NCBI GenBank assembly: GCA_020633205.1
Contig: JACKEB010000013.1
Coordinates: forward strand, 793,035-857,034
Reading direction: 5' to 3'
Length of the DNA: 64,000 nt
Source: Polyangiaceae bacterium
GTDB taxonomy: Bacteria > Myxococcota_A > Polyangia > Polyangiales > Polyangiaceae
Shown here: positions 27,973-36,329 of the stretch, piece after piece
How positions within the stretch are numbered: position 1 is the stretch's first letter
How the letters are laid out: each line of letters opens with the position of its first letter
The notes under the pieces: generated by a model
What the model saw: only the letters and a program-made list of their open reading frames with translations
What the model was told of the DNA's origin: nothing
The model's database searches: none
Translations under genes and position numbers: made by a program

Positions 27973-28836
27973 ATGACGTCAGCAAAAGCGGAACCGGTTG
28001 AACAGGCGCCTGAGCTATCAGTCGTTCGATCTGAGCCTCCCGCTCCTGACGAAGCAGCTGCCGCAAGGAAACGTGAGCTGAAGCAGCTTCTCTCGGGAAA
28101 GCGCTATGAAGAGGCGCTCGAGCTCCTGCTGCACGCTCGGGCCGAGACACCGGACGATCCAGCGATTTCTCGCGGGATCCGTCTGCTCAAGGATCGTCTG
28201 CTGCTCGGGTATTTGCGGCGACTCGGTGATCTCGAGCGCGTGCCAATGCGCCAGGGCGAACCGGAGCCGCTGGCCGATGTCGAAGCGCTCGTGTTCGCGC
28301 TGGTCGACGGCATCGCATCGGTGGAGGACATTGTGCATACGTCCACCGTCGGCCGCTTCGAGACCTGCCGCTGCCTGACCAAGCTCTTGCTGCGCGGGGC
28401 CATTTCCCTGGCTGAACCGGCTCCGTGGAGCCTGCCTGTCCCCGATCCGCGGGCGCAACCTGAGGGTGCCTCGATATCGAACATCCCCGAGGCGCTTCGC
28501 CAACTGGATGACCTGGACGGCTTGCTGGGTGCCTCGCTCGTAGACGCAGACGCTCGCAACGTGCTTGCTGTAGTGGGTGGCGCGACTATCGACCTCGAGC
28601 TGGCGAGCCTCTCGAGCGTCGAGCTCCTGAGCGCCCACCGAAAGTCGATTCACCGCGTTGGGCTGGTCGAACAGATCGAAGACATCGTGGTCACTCTCCA
28701 GGCTCAATACCACGTGATGCGTCCGCTCAAGAGGCACCCGCAGGTGTTCATCTACGCGGTGGCGGACCGCTCCCGCTCGAACCTCGCGCTGGTGCGCATG
28801 CAGCTGGCGGATGTGGAAGCCGCGCTGAAGGTTTGA
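27973..28836 (+). CDS. TPR/winged-helix protein with C-terminal Roadblock/LC7-like domain
   Basis: 287 residues from the ATG at 27973. Residues 30-80 form a helical repeat (RKRELKQLLSGKRYEEALELLLHARAETPDDPAI). Residues 105-150 look like the winged-helix segment of DUF4388-type proteins (LVFALVDGIASVEDIVHTSTVGRFETCRCLTKLLLRGAISL). Residues 170-285 have a Roadblock/LC7 pattern: LDDLDGLLGASLVDADARNVLAVVGG, then YHVMRPLKRHPQVFIYAVADRSRSNLALVRMQLADVEAAL. Roadblock proteins such as MglB act on small Ras-like GTPases and set polarity in myxobacteria; no GTPase gene is adjacent. The combined order is typical of this group of bacteria and suggests a link between transcriptional or protein contacts and polarity control. 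Confidence 0.75.
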   Translation: MTSAKAEPVEQAPELSVVRSEPPAPDEAAAARKRELKQLLSGKRYEEALELLLHARAETPDDPAISRGIRLLKDRLLLGYLRRLGDLERVPMRQGEPEPLADVEALVFALVDGIASVEDIVHTSTVGRFETCRCLTKLLLRGAISLAEPAPWSLPVPDPRAQPEGASISNIPEALRQLDDLDGLLGASLVDADARNVLAVVGGATIDLELASLSSVELLSAHRKSIHRVGLVEQIEDIVVTLQAQYHVMRPLKRHPQVFIYAVADRSRSNLALVRMQLADVEAALKV

Positions 28837-29097
28837 GTTGCCGTGAGGAAGATACGTTCGGCTTGATCAGCGAATTGCTCCGCGCTGCAGAGTGACTCGC
28901 CGTTACGCATGAGGCGGACCGTACCGGCCTCGAGAGGTTCCCCGCACAAACAGGCGCGCAACGCGCGAATTGAGTCCTGAACTGCCAGCCTCCGGTCGGT
29001 CGCCGCGCCGCCGAGCGTGACGCAAGTGCGGAAATGTAGGTGGCGCTTTCGAGCAGAATCGCTTGTGTTGCACGCCGCCGTTTGTTGTGTTGCTCTG

Positions 29098-31284
29098 GTG
29101 AAGCTGCGTAGTGCGTGGGCGCCAGGAATGGCAGTGGTGCTGGTGGTGAGCGGGTGTGGGGGAGAGGAGAGCCCGAGCAGCGGCGGAACGGCGGGCACCG
29201 GCGGTGTTAGCGGCAGTGGAGGAAGCGCGGGCGCGGGAGGCGGCGGCAGCGGAGGAGCCGCTGGCGTCGGCGGCAGTGCGGGCACCGGTGGGACCGAGTG
29301 CGACGTAACGACGTGTGTTGCGCCAGGGGCTGCGTGCGCCGATGGCACGACGCGACGCTTGTACTCCGCTGGCAGCTGTGTGGACGGTGCGTGTCAGTAC
29401 CCCCAAGAGGATTTGCCCTGTCTGGCAGGCGACGTCTGCGTCGATGGTGCCTGTGAGAAGCCAACCGTGTGTGACGGAGTGGTGTGCGACGCTCCGCCTG
29501 CCTCGGCGTGTGCCGACTCGTCGAGCGTGAGGAGCTATGCCTCGACGGGTGCGTGCGTGGCAGGAGCTTGCGAGTACACACCCACGGATATGCCGTGCGG
29601 AAGCGACGAGGTTTGCCTGGGGGCACAGTGCCTCGGCGACAGCACACAGCTCGTGGAGCTCTCCCTCTTGAAGAGCGATCTCTCCCTCACCTCCGGCGAG
29701 CAAGTCTACCAGACCCAGTCGGCGTTCTGGTCGCGCCGCTGGATCCGTGCGGAGAGTAGCGCTGGCACACCGCTCCAGCTGACTCTCGACGGGGCACCGA
29801 TGACTCCAGGAGACTGGTACGAGGTGACTCCGAGCAGCGGCGTGGGTGTCTGGCGCGTGGGAGCGACTGCGCCGAGCGGTCGCAAAGACGACTACGTCGT
29901 GATCGGAGAGTCCGTCGGGAAAACAGCCATGCTCAAGGCCTCGAACGCCGACGCCAACGACTTCTTCGGTTGTTCGCTGAGCCTCTCGGCGGACGGCAAC
30001 ACCGGGTTGGTCGGTGCGAGTGGCGAGAGCAGCCCGCTGTCCAACGCGGCTGCGAACACGCTGACGTCGGCGGGGGCGGCTTACGTGGTGCAGCGCACTG
30101 CGGGGGCGTGGCAGGAGACCGCGTTGCTGAAGGCGCCCAACGCGGCCGCACAGGACTGGTTTGGTTACGCCGTGGCGCTGTCTGCCGACGGCGCGACGGC
30201 AGCGATCAGCGCCATCCGGGAAGATGGCGCCTCGAGCGGAGTCGGCGGCGACCAGACCAGCGATGGAAGCCCAGAAAGCGGGGCGGTGTACGTCTTCGTC
30301 AAGAGTGCAGGGACCTGGTCACTGCAAGCGTACGTCAAGGCGCCGAACACCACGGACAACGCCCTCTTTGGCCGCGAGCTGGCCCTCTCCGCTGACGGCA
30401 ACACGCTGCTCGTCGGGGTGTACAACGATTCCACTCTGGGTTCCTTTGCCGGGGCGGCCTACGTCTACACCCGGGCCGCGAACAGCTGGTCCTACGACGG
30501 GACGCTTTCGGGTATCCATACGGAAGCGGGCGATGCTTTCGGGCGTTCCGTTGCGCTATCCGGCGACGGCAAGTACGCGCTGATCGGCGCGCCGGGGGAC
30601 GACAGCGGCGTGGCGAGCGACCCGCAAGGTGGGAGCGCGCCGGACAGCGGTGCGGTGTACGTCTTCGAGCGAGGGACCAGCGGTTGGACGGAGGTGGCCT
30701 ACCTGAAGGCGGAAAACCTGGACATAAACGACGGGCTAGGACGGTCCGTCGCGATTTCGAACGATGGGAGGTTGCTCGCGGTCAGCGCAATCGGGGAACA
30801 GAGCCGAGTTCCGAGTGATCCCAATGATGACAGCGGTAGCGGCGTGGGTGCCGTCTATGTATTCGCCGACTGGAGCGGAGCCGGGGTCTGGACTCAGCAT
30901 GCGTATGTCAAGGCAGGCCACCCGAGCGACTCCGACCAGTTCGGCGCTCAGGTCGCGCTCTCCGGCGACGGTTCGACGTTGCTCGTCGCTGCGCCGCACG
31001 AGGGCAGCTCGACGCGCAGCATCAACGGCGCCGAAGACAACGAGCTCGCGCCATCCAGCGGCGCTGCATACGCCTTCGCCGTCGTGGGTGAGGCTCCCGG
31101 CGTGCTGCCGCTCTCCTTCCTCAAGGCGCCCAACGCGGACGCCTCGGATCGCCTTGGTAGGGCGCTCGCCATCGACGAACACGGCTGGACGCTCGGAGTG
31201 ACGTCGGAACTCGAGGCGAGCGCCAGCGCTGCCAATCCAAGTGACAACGGGGCGCCCATCACTGGCGCCGCGTATTTGTTCTAG
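29098..31284 (+). CDS. FG-GAP/beta-propeller repeat lipoprotein
   Basis: About 728 residues from a GTG at 29098, chosen because it gives a proper signal peptide (KLR, then a hydrophobic run, lipobox VSGC). After the lipidated Cys comes GGEESPSSGG, encoded partly by a relative of the dispersed G-rich motif, then a Gly/Ala/Ser linker. Next come two copies of a Cys-rich unit (CDVTTCVAPGAACADG.. and CDGVVCDAPPASACAD..). The C-terminal 450 residues contain at least seven FG-GAP-like repeats with the pattern FG.S.ALSADG..LL.GA: FFGCSLSLSADGNTGLVGA, WFGYAVALSADGATAAIS, LFGRELALSADGNTLLVGV, AFGRSVALSGDGKYALIGA and so on. Surface protein, probably adhesion or ligand binding. Confidence 0.85.
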   Translation: MKLRSAWAPGMAVVLVVSGCGGEESPSSGGTAGTGGVSGSGGSAGAGGGGSGGAAGVGGSAGTGGTECDVTTCVAPGAACADGTTRRLYSAGSCVDGACQYPQEDLPCLAGDVCVDGACEKPTVCDGVVCDAPPASACADSSSVRSYASTGACVAGACEYTPTDMPCGSDEVCLGAQCLGDSTQLVELSLLKSDLSLTSGEQVYQTQSAFWSRRWIRAESSAGTPLQLTLDGAPMTPGDWYEVTPSSGVGVWRVGATAPSGRKDDYVVIGESVGKTAMLKASNADANDFFGCSLSLSADGNTGLVGASGESSPLSNAAANTLTSAGAAYVVQRTAGAWQETALLKAPNAAAQDWFGYAVALSADGATAAISAIREDGASSGVGGDQTSDGSPESGAVYVFVKSAGTWSLQAYVKAPNTTDNALFGRELALSADGNTLLVGVYNDSTLGSFAGAAYVYTRAANSWSYDGTLSGIHTEAGDAFGRSVALSGDGKYALIGAPGDDSGVASDPQGGSAPDSGAVYVFERGTSGWTEVAYLKAENLDINDGLGRSVAISNDGRLLAVSAIGEQSRVPSDPNDDSGSGVGAVYVFADWSGAGVWTQHAYVKAGHPSDSDQFGAQVALSGDGSTLLVAAPHEGSSTRSINGAEDNELAPSSGAAYAFAVVGEAPGVLPLSFLKAPNADASDRLGRALAIDEHGWTLGVTSELEASASAANPSDNGAPITGAAYLF

Positions 31285-32013
31285 CTGCGTTCTAGGAGCA
31301 GCGGCGCGGGCTCAGTCGACTTTTGAAAGAACCACGCGCGACCACCGAGAAACGCCGGGGGAAAGCTGTGGTTGCCTTCCTCGCCTTCGAGCTCCCAGCC
31401 GAGCAGGAGCTTGCCCTTGGCGTCGAGCACCGACCAGGAGGTCGAGCCTTGCAGCCAGAAGCGTCCTTTGAGATCTCGAACGACAGCTTCCACTCGTTCG
31501 CCCGTGGACCGAGACTCAGACTCCGTGAGCTCACCGTCGCTCAAGAACGCGACGTTGCGGCGGTTGAAGGAGGCGCCACCGCCAGGTAGCTTGATCCCTG
31601 CGGTAGCGCCCTGCGGGAGCTTGAGCTCGCTTTTCAGTCTGCCGTTCTTGAGCGCCAGGAGGGATAGGCGGTCGCTGGAGTCCACCACCGCGACGATCCC
31701 TCCGTCCAGGGGCACGACCACTTCGACCTCTTCAGTCCACTCCCGCCGCCAGCGCTGAGCGCCTCGCAGATCCACGAACAGTAGCGCGTGGTGCTCCTGC
31801 AGCAGCACTCCATCGCCCGCCAAGGCTACGGGGTGCGATGACCAGGCATCGGGCTTCCACGAGAACTCTACGGGCTCTGATGGGCGTGGTCGGCTCGACC
31901 GACGCCACAACCGTTTCCGCGCGGCTGCACTCGGGTTCGGATGTCGGCGCGCAGCTAGCGCAGAGCGCCAGCGCGACAGCCAAAGCCAGCGGGGGTGAGG
32001 GCCGATCCGACAT
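31281..32013 (-). pseudogene. Beta-propeller-like lipoprotein gene with apparent frameshift
   Basis: The first 45 or so codons (from ATG 32013) give a convincing lipoprotein signal peptide: MSDRPSPPLALAVALAL, lipobox CASC, then APTSEPECSRAETVVASVEPTTPI. This frame then turns to non-coding composition and stops at 31732. The coding-like continuation (EPVEFSWKPDAWSSHPVALAGDG..., LLFVDLRGAQRWRREW, FWLQGSTSWSVLDAKGKLLLGWEL) is in another frame, open to 31281 but lacking a good start of its own (only a TTG at 31910). Total length is 733 bases, one more than a multiple of three, so one extra base near 31865-31895 would explain it. The product resembles a PQQ/quinoprotein-like propeller. It may be a true mutation or a sequencing error. 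Its stop overlaps that of the FG-GAP gene. Confidence 0.65.
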
Positions 32014-32096
32014 CCAGCGCGATTCTAGCGGTAAATCGCTCCCAGGAGGGGTAGCGGCTGAGCGTTGGCGCTGAGCTGCGCTTTCGGGACCTCAGC

Positions 32097-33323
32097 TCAG
32101 AGTTCGCCGTTGCGCGACATTTCGCGGAGTCGTCGATACAGCGTCGCTCGTCCGATCCCGAGGCGGCGTGCAGCCTTCGCCTTGCAACCGTTGGTGCTCT
32201 CCAGGGCTCGCCTGATGGCGCTCGCCTCGAGCTTCTTGAGCTCGCAGCTCGGTTCGGGATCCGCGCCTTCCGCTTGCCAGTCGACATCCAGGTTCAGGTC
32301 GCGAGGGTGGATGCGTCCGCCGCGCGCCGAGCGAACCGCGCGCAGCACCACGCGTTCGAGCTCGAGGTAGTTACCCGGCCAGCGGTAGCCTTGTAGGAGT
32401 CGGGCGGCCGCGGCGTCCAACGTGAGTCGGTGGGGCGTCAAGATAGAGTGGGTTGCCCAGAGCACATCGAGTGGTCGACTCGCCAGGGGCGGGATCTCGA
32501 TGTGGCAGTAGCCCGTGGGCGCATCGAGGTCCGCAGCTCGGCTCCAGCAGGCGAGGTGGATCCCGTAGGCGCGCGCTTCAGCTATCGGTCGGAGCCTCGC
32601 GTCGAGGTGCTCCGCCTGTTGTAGGCAGAGCAAGCCAGCACCAGACGCCGCGAGGCGTTCGGTTGCGCTCGCGATCGCGCTACGTTGCGAGGACGGATCG
32701 AGCTCGGCACAGTCAATGACCTCGAATGGCGCGTCCCCCGTAGTTGCCTCGTGGATTTGCTCCACCATCCACTGCTTGCCACTGCCAAGCGGACCGGAGA
32801 CCCAGAGCGGGTCGCCAGACAGATAGGCCTCCGACATGCGCAGCCTGGCTCGGCGGATCGCGGTGCTCTGCCCGGTTAGCGGACCCGCGCCGGCCCCATC
32901 CATCAGCAACGTGTCTTCGGCGAGCGCCTCGAGGCGGGCTACGTGATTCGCGCTGGCCAGCATGTGTGCCAGTACGGCTGGAGACGTCGGTGTCGACACC
33001 AGTGTGAGGCGCCGAGCGGCTGAGTGCGTTGCCGCTCTCGCCAGCACGCGTCGAGGCGCTAGCAGGACGACGGAGGACGCAGGGTGGTTCTCCGCAAGAG
33101 TCAGGATCTCCTCCAGAGTGACGTCTCCCTTGTTCCACGAGACCAGCAGTACGCTCGGCTGGGGTCCAGGGGCGTCGGTCACGTAGGGCTGGAGGTTCCA
33201 ACCAGCCGTCGTCAGACTCGCCAGCAAGTTCGTGTCGCAACGCCCCACCACCCACACGTCCCGGGAGGACGTCGGGGCCGTGCGTCCAAGGGACTCTCGC
33301 GGCTGCCGTCTAGTCGTGGGCAC
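32097..33323 (-). CDS. Degenerate NtrC-like protein with Fis-type HTH
   Basis: 408 residues from a GTG that overlaps the end of the upstream kinase gene by 14 bases. The N-terminal 120 residues look like a pseudo-receiver (SVLLVSWNKGD in place of the Asp-bearing strand). The AAA+ region keeps a Walker A (GPLGSGKQWMVEQIH), but Walker B reads AGLLCLQQAEHL without the acidic pair, and the GAFTGA loop used to contact sigma-54 is absent. The C-terminus is a good Fis-type helix-turn-helix (AIRRALESTNGCKAKAARRLGIGRATLYRRLREM). It should bind DNA but not activate sigma-54 by ATP hydrolysis, so it is more likely a repressor or a sigma-54-independent factor. The partner kinase is immediately upstream. 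Confidence 0.82.
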   Translation of the reverse strand: MPTTRRQPRESLGRTAPTSSRDVWVVGRCDTNLLASLTTAGWNLQPYVTDAPGPQPSVLLVSWNKGDVTLEEILTLAENHPASSVVLLAPRRVLARAATHSAARRLTLVSTPTSPAVLAHMLASANHVARLEALAEDTLLMDGAGAGPLTGQSTAIRRARLRMSEAYLSGDPLWVSGPLGSGKQWMVEQIHEATTGDAPFEVIDCAELDPSSQRSAIASATERLAASGAGLLCLQQAEHLDARLRPIAEARAYGIHLACWSRAADLDAPTGYCHIEIPPLASRPLDVLWATHSILTPHRLTLDAAAARLLQGYRWPGNYLELERVVLRAVRSARGGRIHPRDLNLDVDWQAEGADPEPSCELKKLEASAIRRALESTNGCKAKAARRLGIGRATLYRRLREMSRNGEL

Positions 33324-35037
33324 GATCCTCCAGTTGCGCGTTGGGGAAAGTCAGGATGAACGTTGCTCCTTCGCCGGGCTTCGATTCCGCCTGGATCTGC
33401 CCGCCGTGGCGCTCCATAATCCGCCTGACCGTGGCCAAACCAATCCCGCTGCCCTGCACCTCGGTCGCGGGCAGGCGATGAAACATCTGAAAGATCGCCT
33501 CCGCAGAGTCCATGGAAAAACCCACGCCGTTGTCCACCACGCGGATGGTCCACCAGCTGGCGTCGCCTTCCACCTCGATCCGAATCTCGGGGGCGCGAGC
33601 GGGGTCCGAGAACTTCAGCGCGTTGGAGAGCAAGTTCTGGAAGACGCGCTGCAACTGCGGTTCGTCTCCCAGGATGGTAGGGAACTCGTCGACGCGCACC
33701 GTCGCTCGTTTGCTCACGATCACCGCTCGTAGCACTCGCTGCACGTTGGCGATGATCGGACCGAGCGCTACTGGGCGCAGCGGGCGTGTCGTCGCACCCG
33801 CGCGCGAGTACTCGAGCAGATCGTTCACCAAGTGTTGCATGCGTTTGGCGCCGTCCACGGCGAAGTAGATGTATCGGTTCGCCTTCTCGTCGAGCTGATC
33901 TCCGTAGCGTTGTCCGAGCAGCTCGACGAAGCTGCTCACCATACGCAACGGTTCCTGGAGATCATGAGAAGCGACCGCGGCGAAATGCTCGAGTTCGACG
34001 TTGCTGCGACGCAGTTCGTCTGCAGCGCGTTGCCGCTCGGTAATATCGACCACGGAAGCCATCACGCATCGGCCCCGCGTCGTGTTTATGGGGTTCAGGC
34101 CTATCTCCACCGGAAACTCGCTGCCGTCGGCACGTAGCCCATAGAGGTCCCGCCCCACGCCCATCGAGCGGGATCCGGACTCCTCGGAGAAGCGCGCCCG
34201 GTGCTCCGCGTGCCCGGCCCTGAACCTGTCGGGGACCAAGTCGTCGATGGACTTCCCCAGCAGGTCGGCTCGGCAGTACCCGAACAGCTGCTCAAGACGG
34301 GCGTTCGCGAGCAGGATCCGTCCGTCGAGGTCCACCATGACCATCCCCGTTGGGGACGCTTCGACCGCCGCTTGGAAGCGCTCCTCCGCTTCGTGTCGCG
34401 CGGTGAGGTCCCGCGTGACCTTGCAGTACCCGATCAAGGTGGCGGCTTCTAGTACTGGCGTGATGGTCACGTTCGCCCAGAAACGTGAGCCGTCCTTGCG
34501 CACTCTCCAGCCTTCGTCCTCGTAGCGCCCCTTCTGGGTCGCCTCGGTTAGCTCCAGATCGGGTTTCCGGGCGGCAATGTCCTCGGGAGTGTAGAAAGCC
34601 GAGAGGTGGAGGCCCGTTGCTTCTTCTCGCGTGTAGCCCTTGAGCGCCGTGGCTCCGGCGTTCCAGCTTGCGACATGACCCTCGGGGTCGAGCGTCAACA
34701 GAGCGTAGTCGACGATTGCGTCGAGGGCGCTTGCTAGTGGGAGATCCGGCGGTGCGGGAGGTGGAGCGAGGACCAGCAGTCGATGCTGCGGAGAGGATGG
34801 GATGCTGTGTGTCGAGAACGCCCCCCGGCGCACCGCTCCGTCCCGAGTCTGGACTGGGTGCTCGTCAGGCCCGCTGAACTCCTCGAGTGAGAGTCCAACG
34901 ACCGCCGCCTCATCGCAGTCGAGAAGTTTGAGGGCTGCCGGCGTTGCGGCAATGACTGTCTCTGCCTCGAGCAGCAACGTGGGCGCCCCGGTGGGGTTGA
35001 CCAGGTCCCGGAACCACTGCTGCACATCCGCTTGCAT
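33310..35037 (-). CDS. Multi-PAS sensor histidine kinase
   Basis: 575 residues from the ATG at 35037; the frame extends to 35163, but the extra part overlaps a palindromic operator-like site and lacks domain signal. PAS domains: about 5-75 (LLLEAETVIAATPAALKLLDCDEAAVVG), 95-210 (ALLTLDPEGHVASWNAGATALKGYTREEATG) and 215-330 (SPTGMVMVDLDGRILLANARLEQLFGYC). Then HisKA with phospho-acceptor His in AAVASHDLQEPLRM, and HATPase with NLLSNALKF, DNGVGF and GSGIGLATV. There is no membrane segment, so it senses a cytoplasmic signal, possibly oxygen, redox or a small ligand. It is translationally linked to the degenerate NtrC-like protein, which is its likely partner even though that protein lacks a phospho-acceptor Asp. 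Confidence 0.9.
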   Translation of the reverse strand: MQADVQQWFRDLVNPTGAPTLLLEAETVIAATPAALKLLDCDEAAVVGLSLEEFSGPDEHPVQTRDGAVRRGAFSTHSIPSSPQHRLLVLAPPPAPPDLPLASALDAIVDYALLTLDPEGHVASWNAGATALKGYTREEATGLHLSAFYTPEDIAARKPDLELTEATQKGRYEDEGWRVRKDGSRFWANVTITPVLEAATLIGYCKVTRDLTARHEAEERFQAAVEASPTGMVMVDLDGRILLANARLEQLFGYCRADLLGKSIDDLVPDRFRAGHAEHRARFSEESGSRSMGVGRDLYGLRADGSEFPVEIGLNPINTTRGRCVMASVVDITERQRAADELRRSNVELEHFAAVASHDLQEPLRMVSSFVELLGQRYGDQLDEKANRYIYFAVDGAKRMQHLVNDLLEYSRAGATTRPLRPVALGPIIANVQRVLRAVIVSKRATVRVDEFPTILGDEPQLQRVFQNLLSNALKFSDPARAPEIRIEVEGDASWWTIRVVDNGVGFSMDSAEAIFQMFHRLPATEVQGSGIGLATVRRIMERHGGQIQAESKPGEGATFILTFPNAQLEDRAHD

Positions 35038-35146
35038 ACCCGAAGACGAGTTCAACCAAGACCTCCCGTAACGTAAGGCGCTAGCCTGCCCTAGCCCCGC
35101 GAGTCGCGCAATAGGGCGCAGAACCTCCAACAGCTGCAGAGCGAGC

Positions 35147-35160
35147 TTACCGCGCGGTAA
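35147..35160. promoter_or_regulatory. Perfect palindrome TTACCGCGCGGTAA
   Basis: A 14-base perfect dyad in the region between the leftward PAS kinase and the rightward unknown gene at 35255. Its position (110 bases upstream of the kinase start and 95 upstream of the other) fits an operator controlling one or both. The regulator is unknown. Confidence 0.5.
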
Positions 35161-35254
35161 CATGGACGCGCTCGGATGGGCACTGAGAGGCGCGTGATTT
35201 GTGTATCAACCTGAGTCAGTTTGAGGGGGGCGGCGGAACATTGGATAATGGGTC

Positions 35255-36025
35255 GTGGTCGGCAGTTTCCACGTCCCGTCGGTTTTCCCCGGGCGCCTCG
35301 TCAGACGGATCCCCGCGGAGCAAGGCGACGCCTGGGCGCTCTTCCGCACTGTCGTCGGCCGCAGCGAGTACTACCTGCGAGTGCCTTTCCGTGGGGCACC
35401 CCGGGCCAGGTACATCACCGCCAGAAAGTGGCTCAATGGTAGGTTGGCGCTGCGCTTTGGCTTGCCCGTACACCCGCTGGTCCCGATCCGGGTGAGCGTC
35501 AGAGAGCTCACGTTGCTGGGAGCTGGAGGTGATCTCGAGCTGAACGATGCGGGGATCTTCCTGGGCGTTGCCGTGAGAAAGCCGACGGCCACCAGCCCGG
35601 AGCGGGTCCCACCTCTGCGCTATGCGCTCGCTGAACTGTGGCAGAACGCAACGAAGCCGTTTCGCGTGCCACGAGAGCAGGACGACGCACCGTTGTTTCG
35701 CTGGCGGGATGATCAGGACTTTCCGTACGAATTGCGGGACCTCAGCGGGAGCCAGGCGCTCTGGGAGCATGTGTTGGATGGGCGCGAAGTGCTGGACGGC
35801 GGCGCGGCGAAGGTGAGCAGTGTGAACAAGTTCGAGCCAGCCGTCGTGGACGAAGCCCGCGACCGCGCCAAGGGCGCGTTCGTGGAGCGGGAGTGGAGCC
35901 GCATCACCGCGGGACTAGAACTACTCGAGCCCAAGGTAGATGCCGCCGCCGCGGAGCGCTTGCGGGCGCTGATGCGCGGTGGCTTCGAGCGCGGCTTTGC
36001 CGAGCTAAGAACTCCCCGGCACTAG
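35255..36025 (+). CDS. Unknown protein, 256 aa
   Basis: Not recognised. Starts at a GTG (an in-frame TAA lies just upstream, at 35246-35248, so the start cannot be further left). The N-terminal half is beta-rich and Arg-rich (YYLRVPFRGAPRARYITARKWLNGRLALRFGLPVHPLVPIRVSVRELTLL). The C-terminal half is helical with acidic patches (WRDDQDFPYELRDLSGSQALWEHV, then KGAFVEREWSRITAGLELLEP). No membrane segment or signal peptide. Flanked by the divergent kinase and, 304 bases downstream, the SulP transporter gene. The coding-like composition is good, so it is a real gene. Confidence 0.65.
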   Translation: MVGSFHVPSVFPGRLVRRIPAEQGDAWALFRTVVGRSEYYLRVPFRGAPRARYITARKWLNGRLALRFGLPVHPLVPIRVSVRELTLLGAGGDLELNDAGIFLGVAVRKPTATSPERVPPLRYALAELWQNATKPFRVPREQDDAPLFRWRDDQDFPYELRDLSGSQALWEHVLDGREVLDGGAAKVSSVNKFEPAVVDEARDRAKGAFVEREWSRITAGLELLEPKVDAAAAERLRALMRGGFERGFAELRTPRH

Positions 36026-36329
36026 GAACGCCGAAGCCGTTCCTGGCGGAAACAGTTGGTGCGGCATCCAGGGATGCTGAGCCGGCTCTCCCACCAGCTC
36101 CGGTGTCCACTCACCACGCATCCGCTGGGTGCCGCTGGGTGCCGCTGGGTGGAACTGCCACTCTGGTGCTGGATTGTCAACGTCACGCTCCTTCATGCAA
36201 GAAAGCGTGTCAGCCTGATACAGATTCAAGGCGTCGCGCCTATGTCAGATCGGTGTTTCCGTGGGGGATCAAACCGCCTACGCCCGCGCACGCTCTTGAC
36301 ACCGTATCCAGAAGGAGTACACGGCGCCC
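36026..36329. other. Intergenic region with 10-base tandem repeat
   Basis: 304 bases ahead of the SulP gene. Contains three exact head-to-tail copies of CCGCTGGGTG (36122-36151). A 74-codon minus-strand frame over the same place looks non-genic. The sequence GAAGGAG at 36311 is the likely ribosome site for the SulP gene. Confidence 0.5.
36122..36151. repeat. Three tandem copies of CCGCTGGGTG
   Basis: Exact 10-base unit repeated three times (one near helical turn each), 180 bases upstream of the SulP start. Could be slippage-prone or a multi-site binding element. Confidence 0.8.

Noticed and set aside
28845..29080. Minus-strand protein-like stretch (RLAVQDSIRALRACLCGEPLEAG...) between the Roadblock and FG-GAP genes
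   Set aside because: No start codon in the gap and the frame only stops inside the Roadblock gene; it could be a remnant but cannot be supported.
36005..36229. Minus-strand 74-codon frame starting at an ATG before SulP
   Set aside because: It reads across the 10-base tandem repeat, and Pro/Gly/Trp content is unlike a gene.
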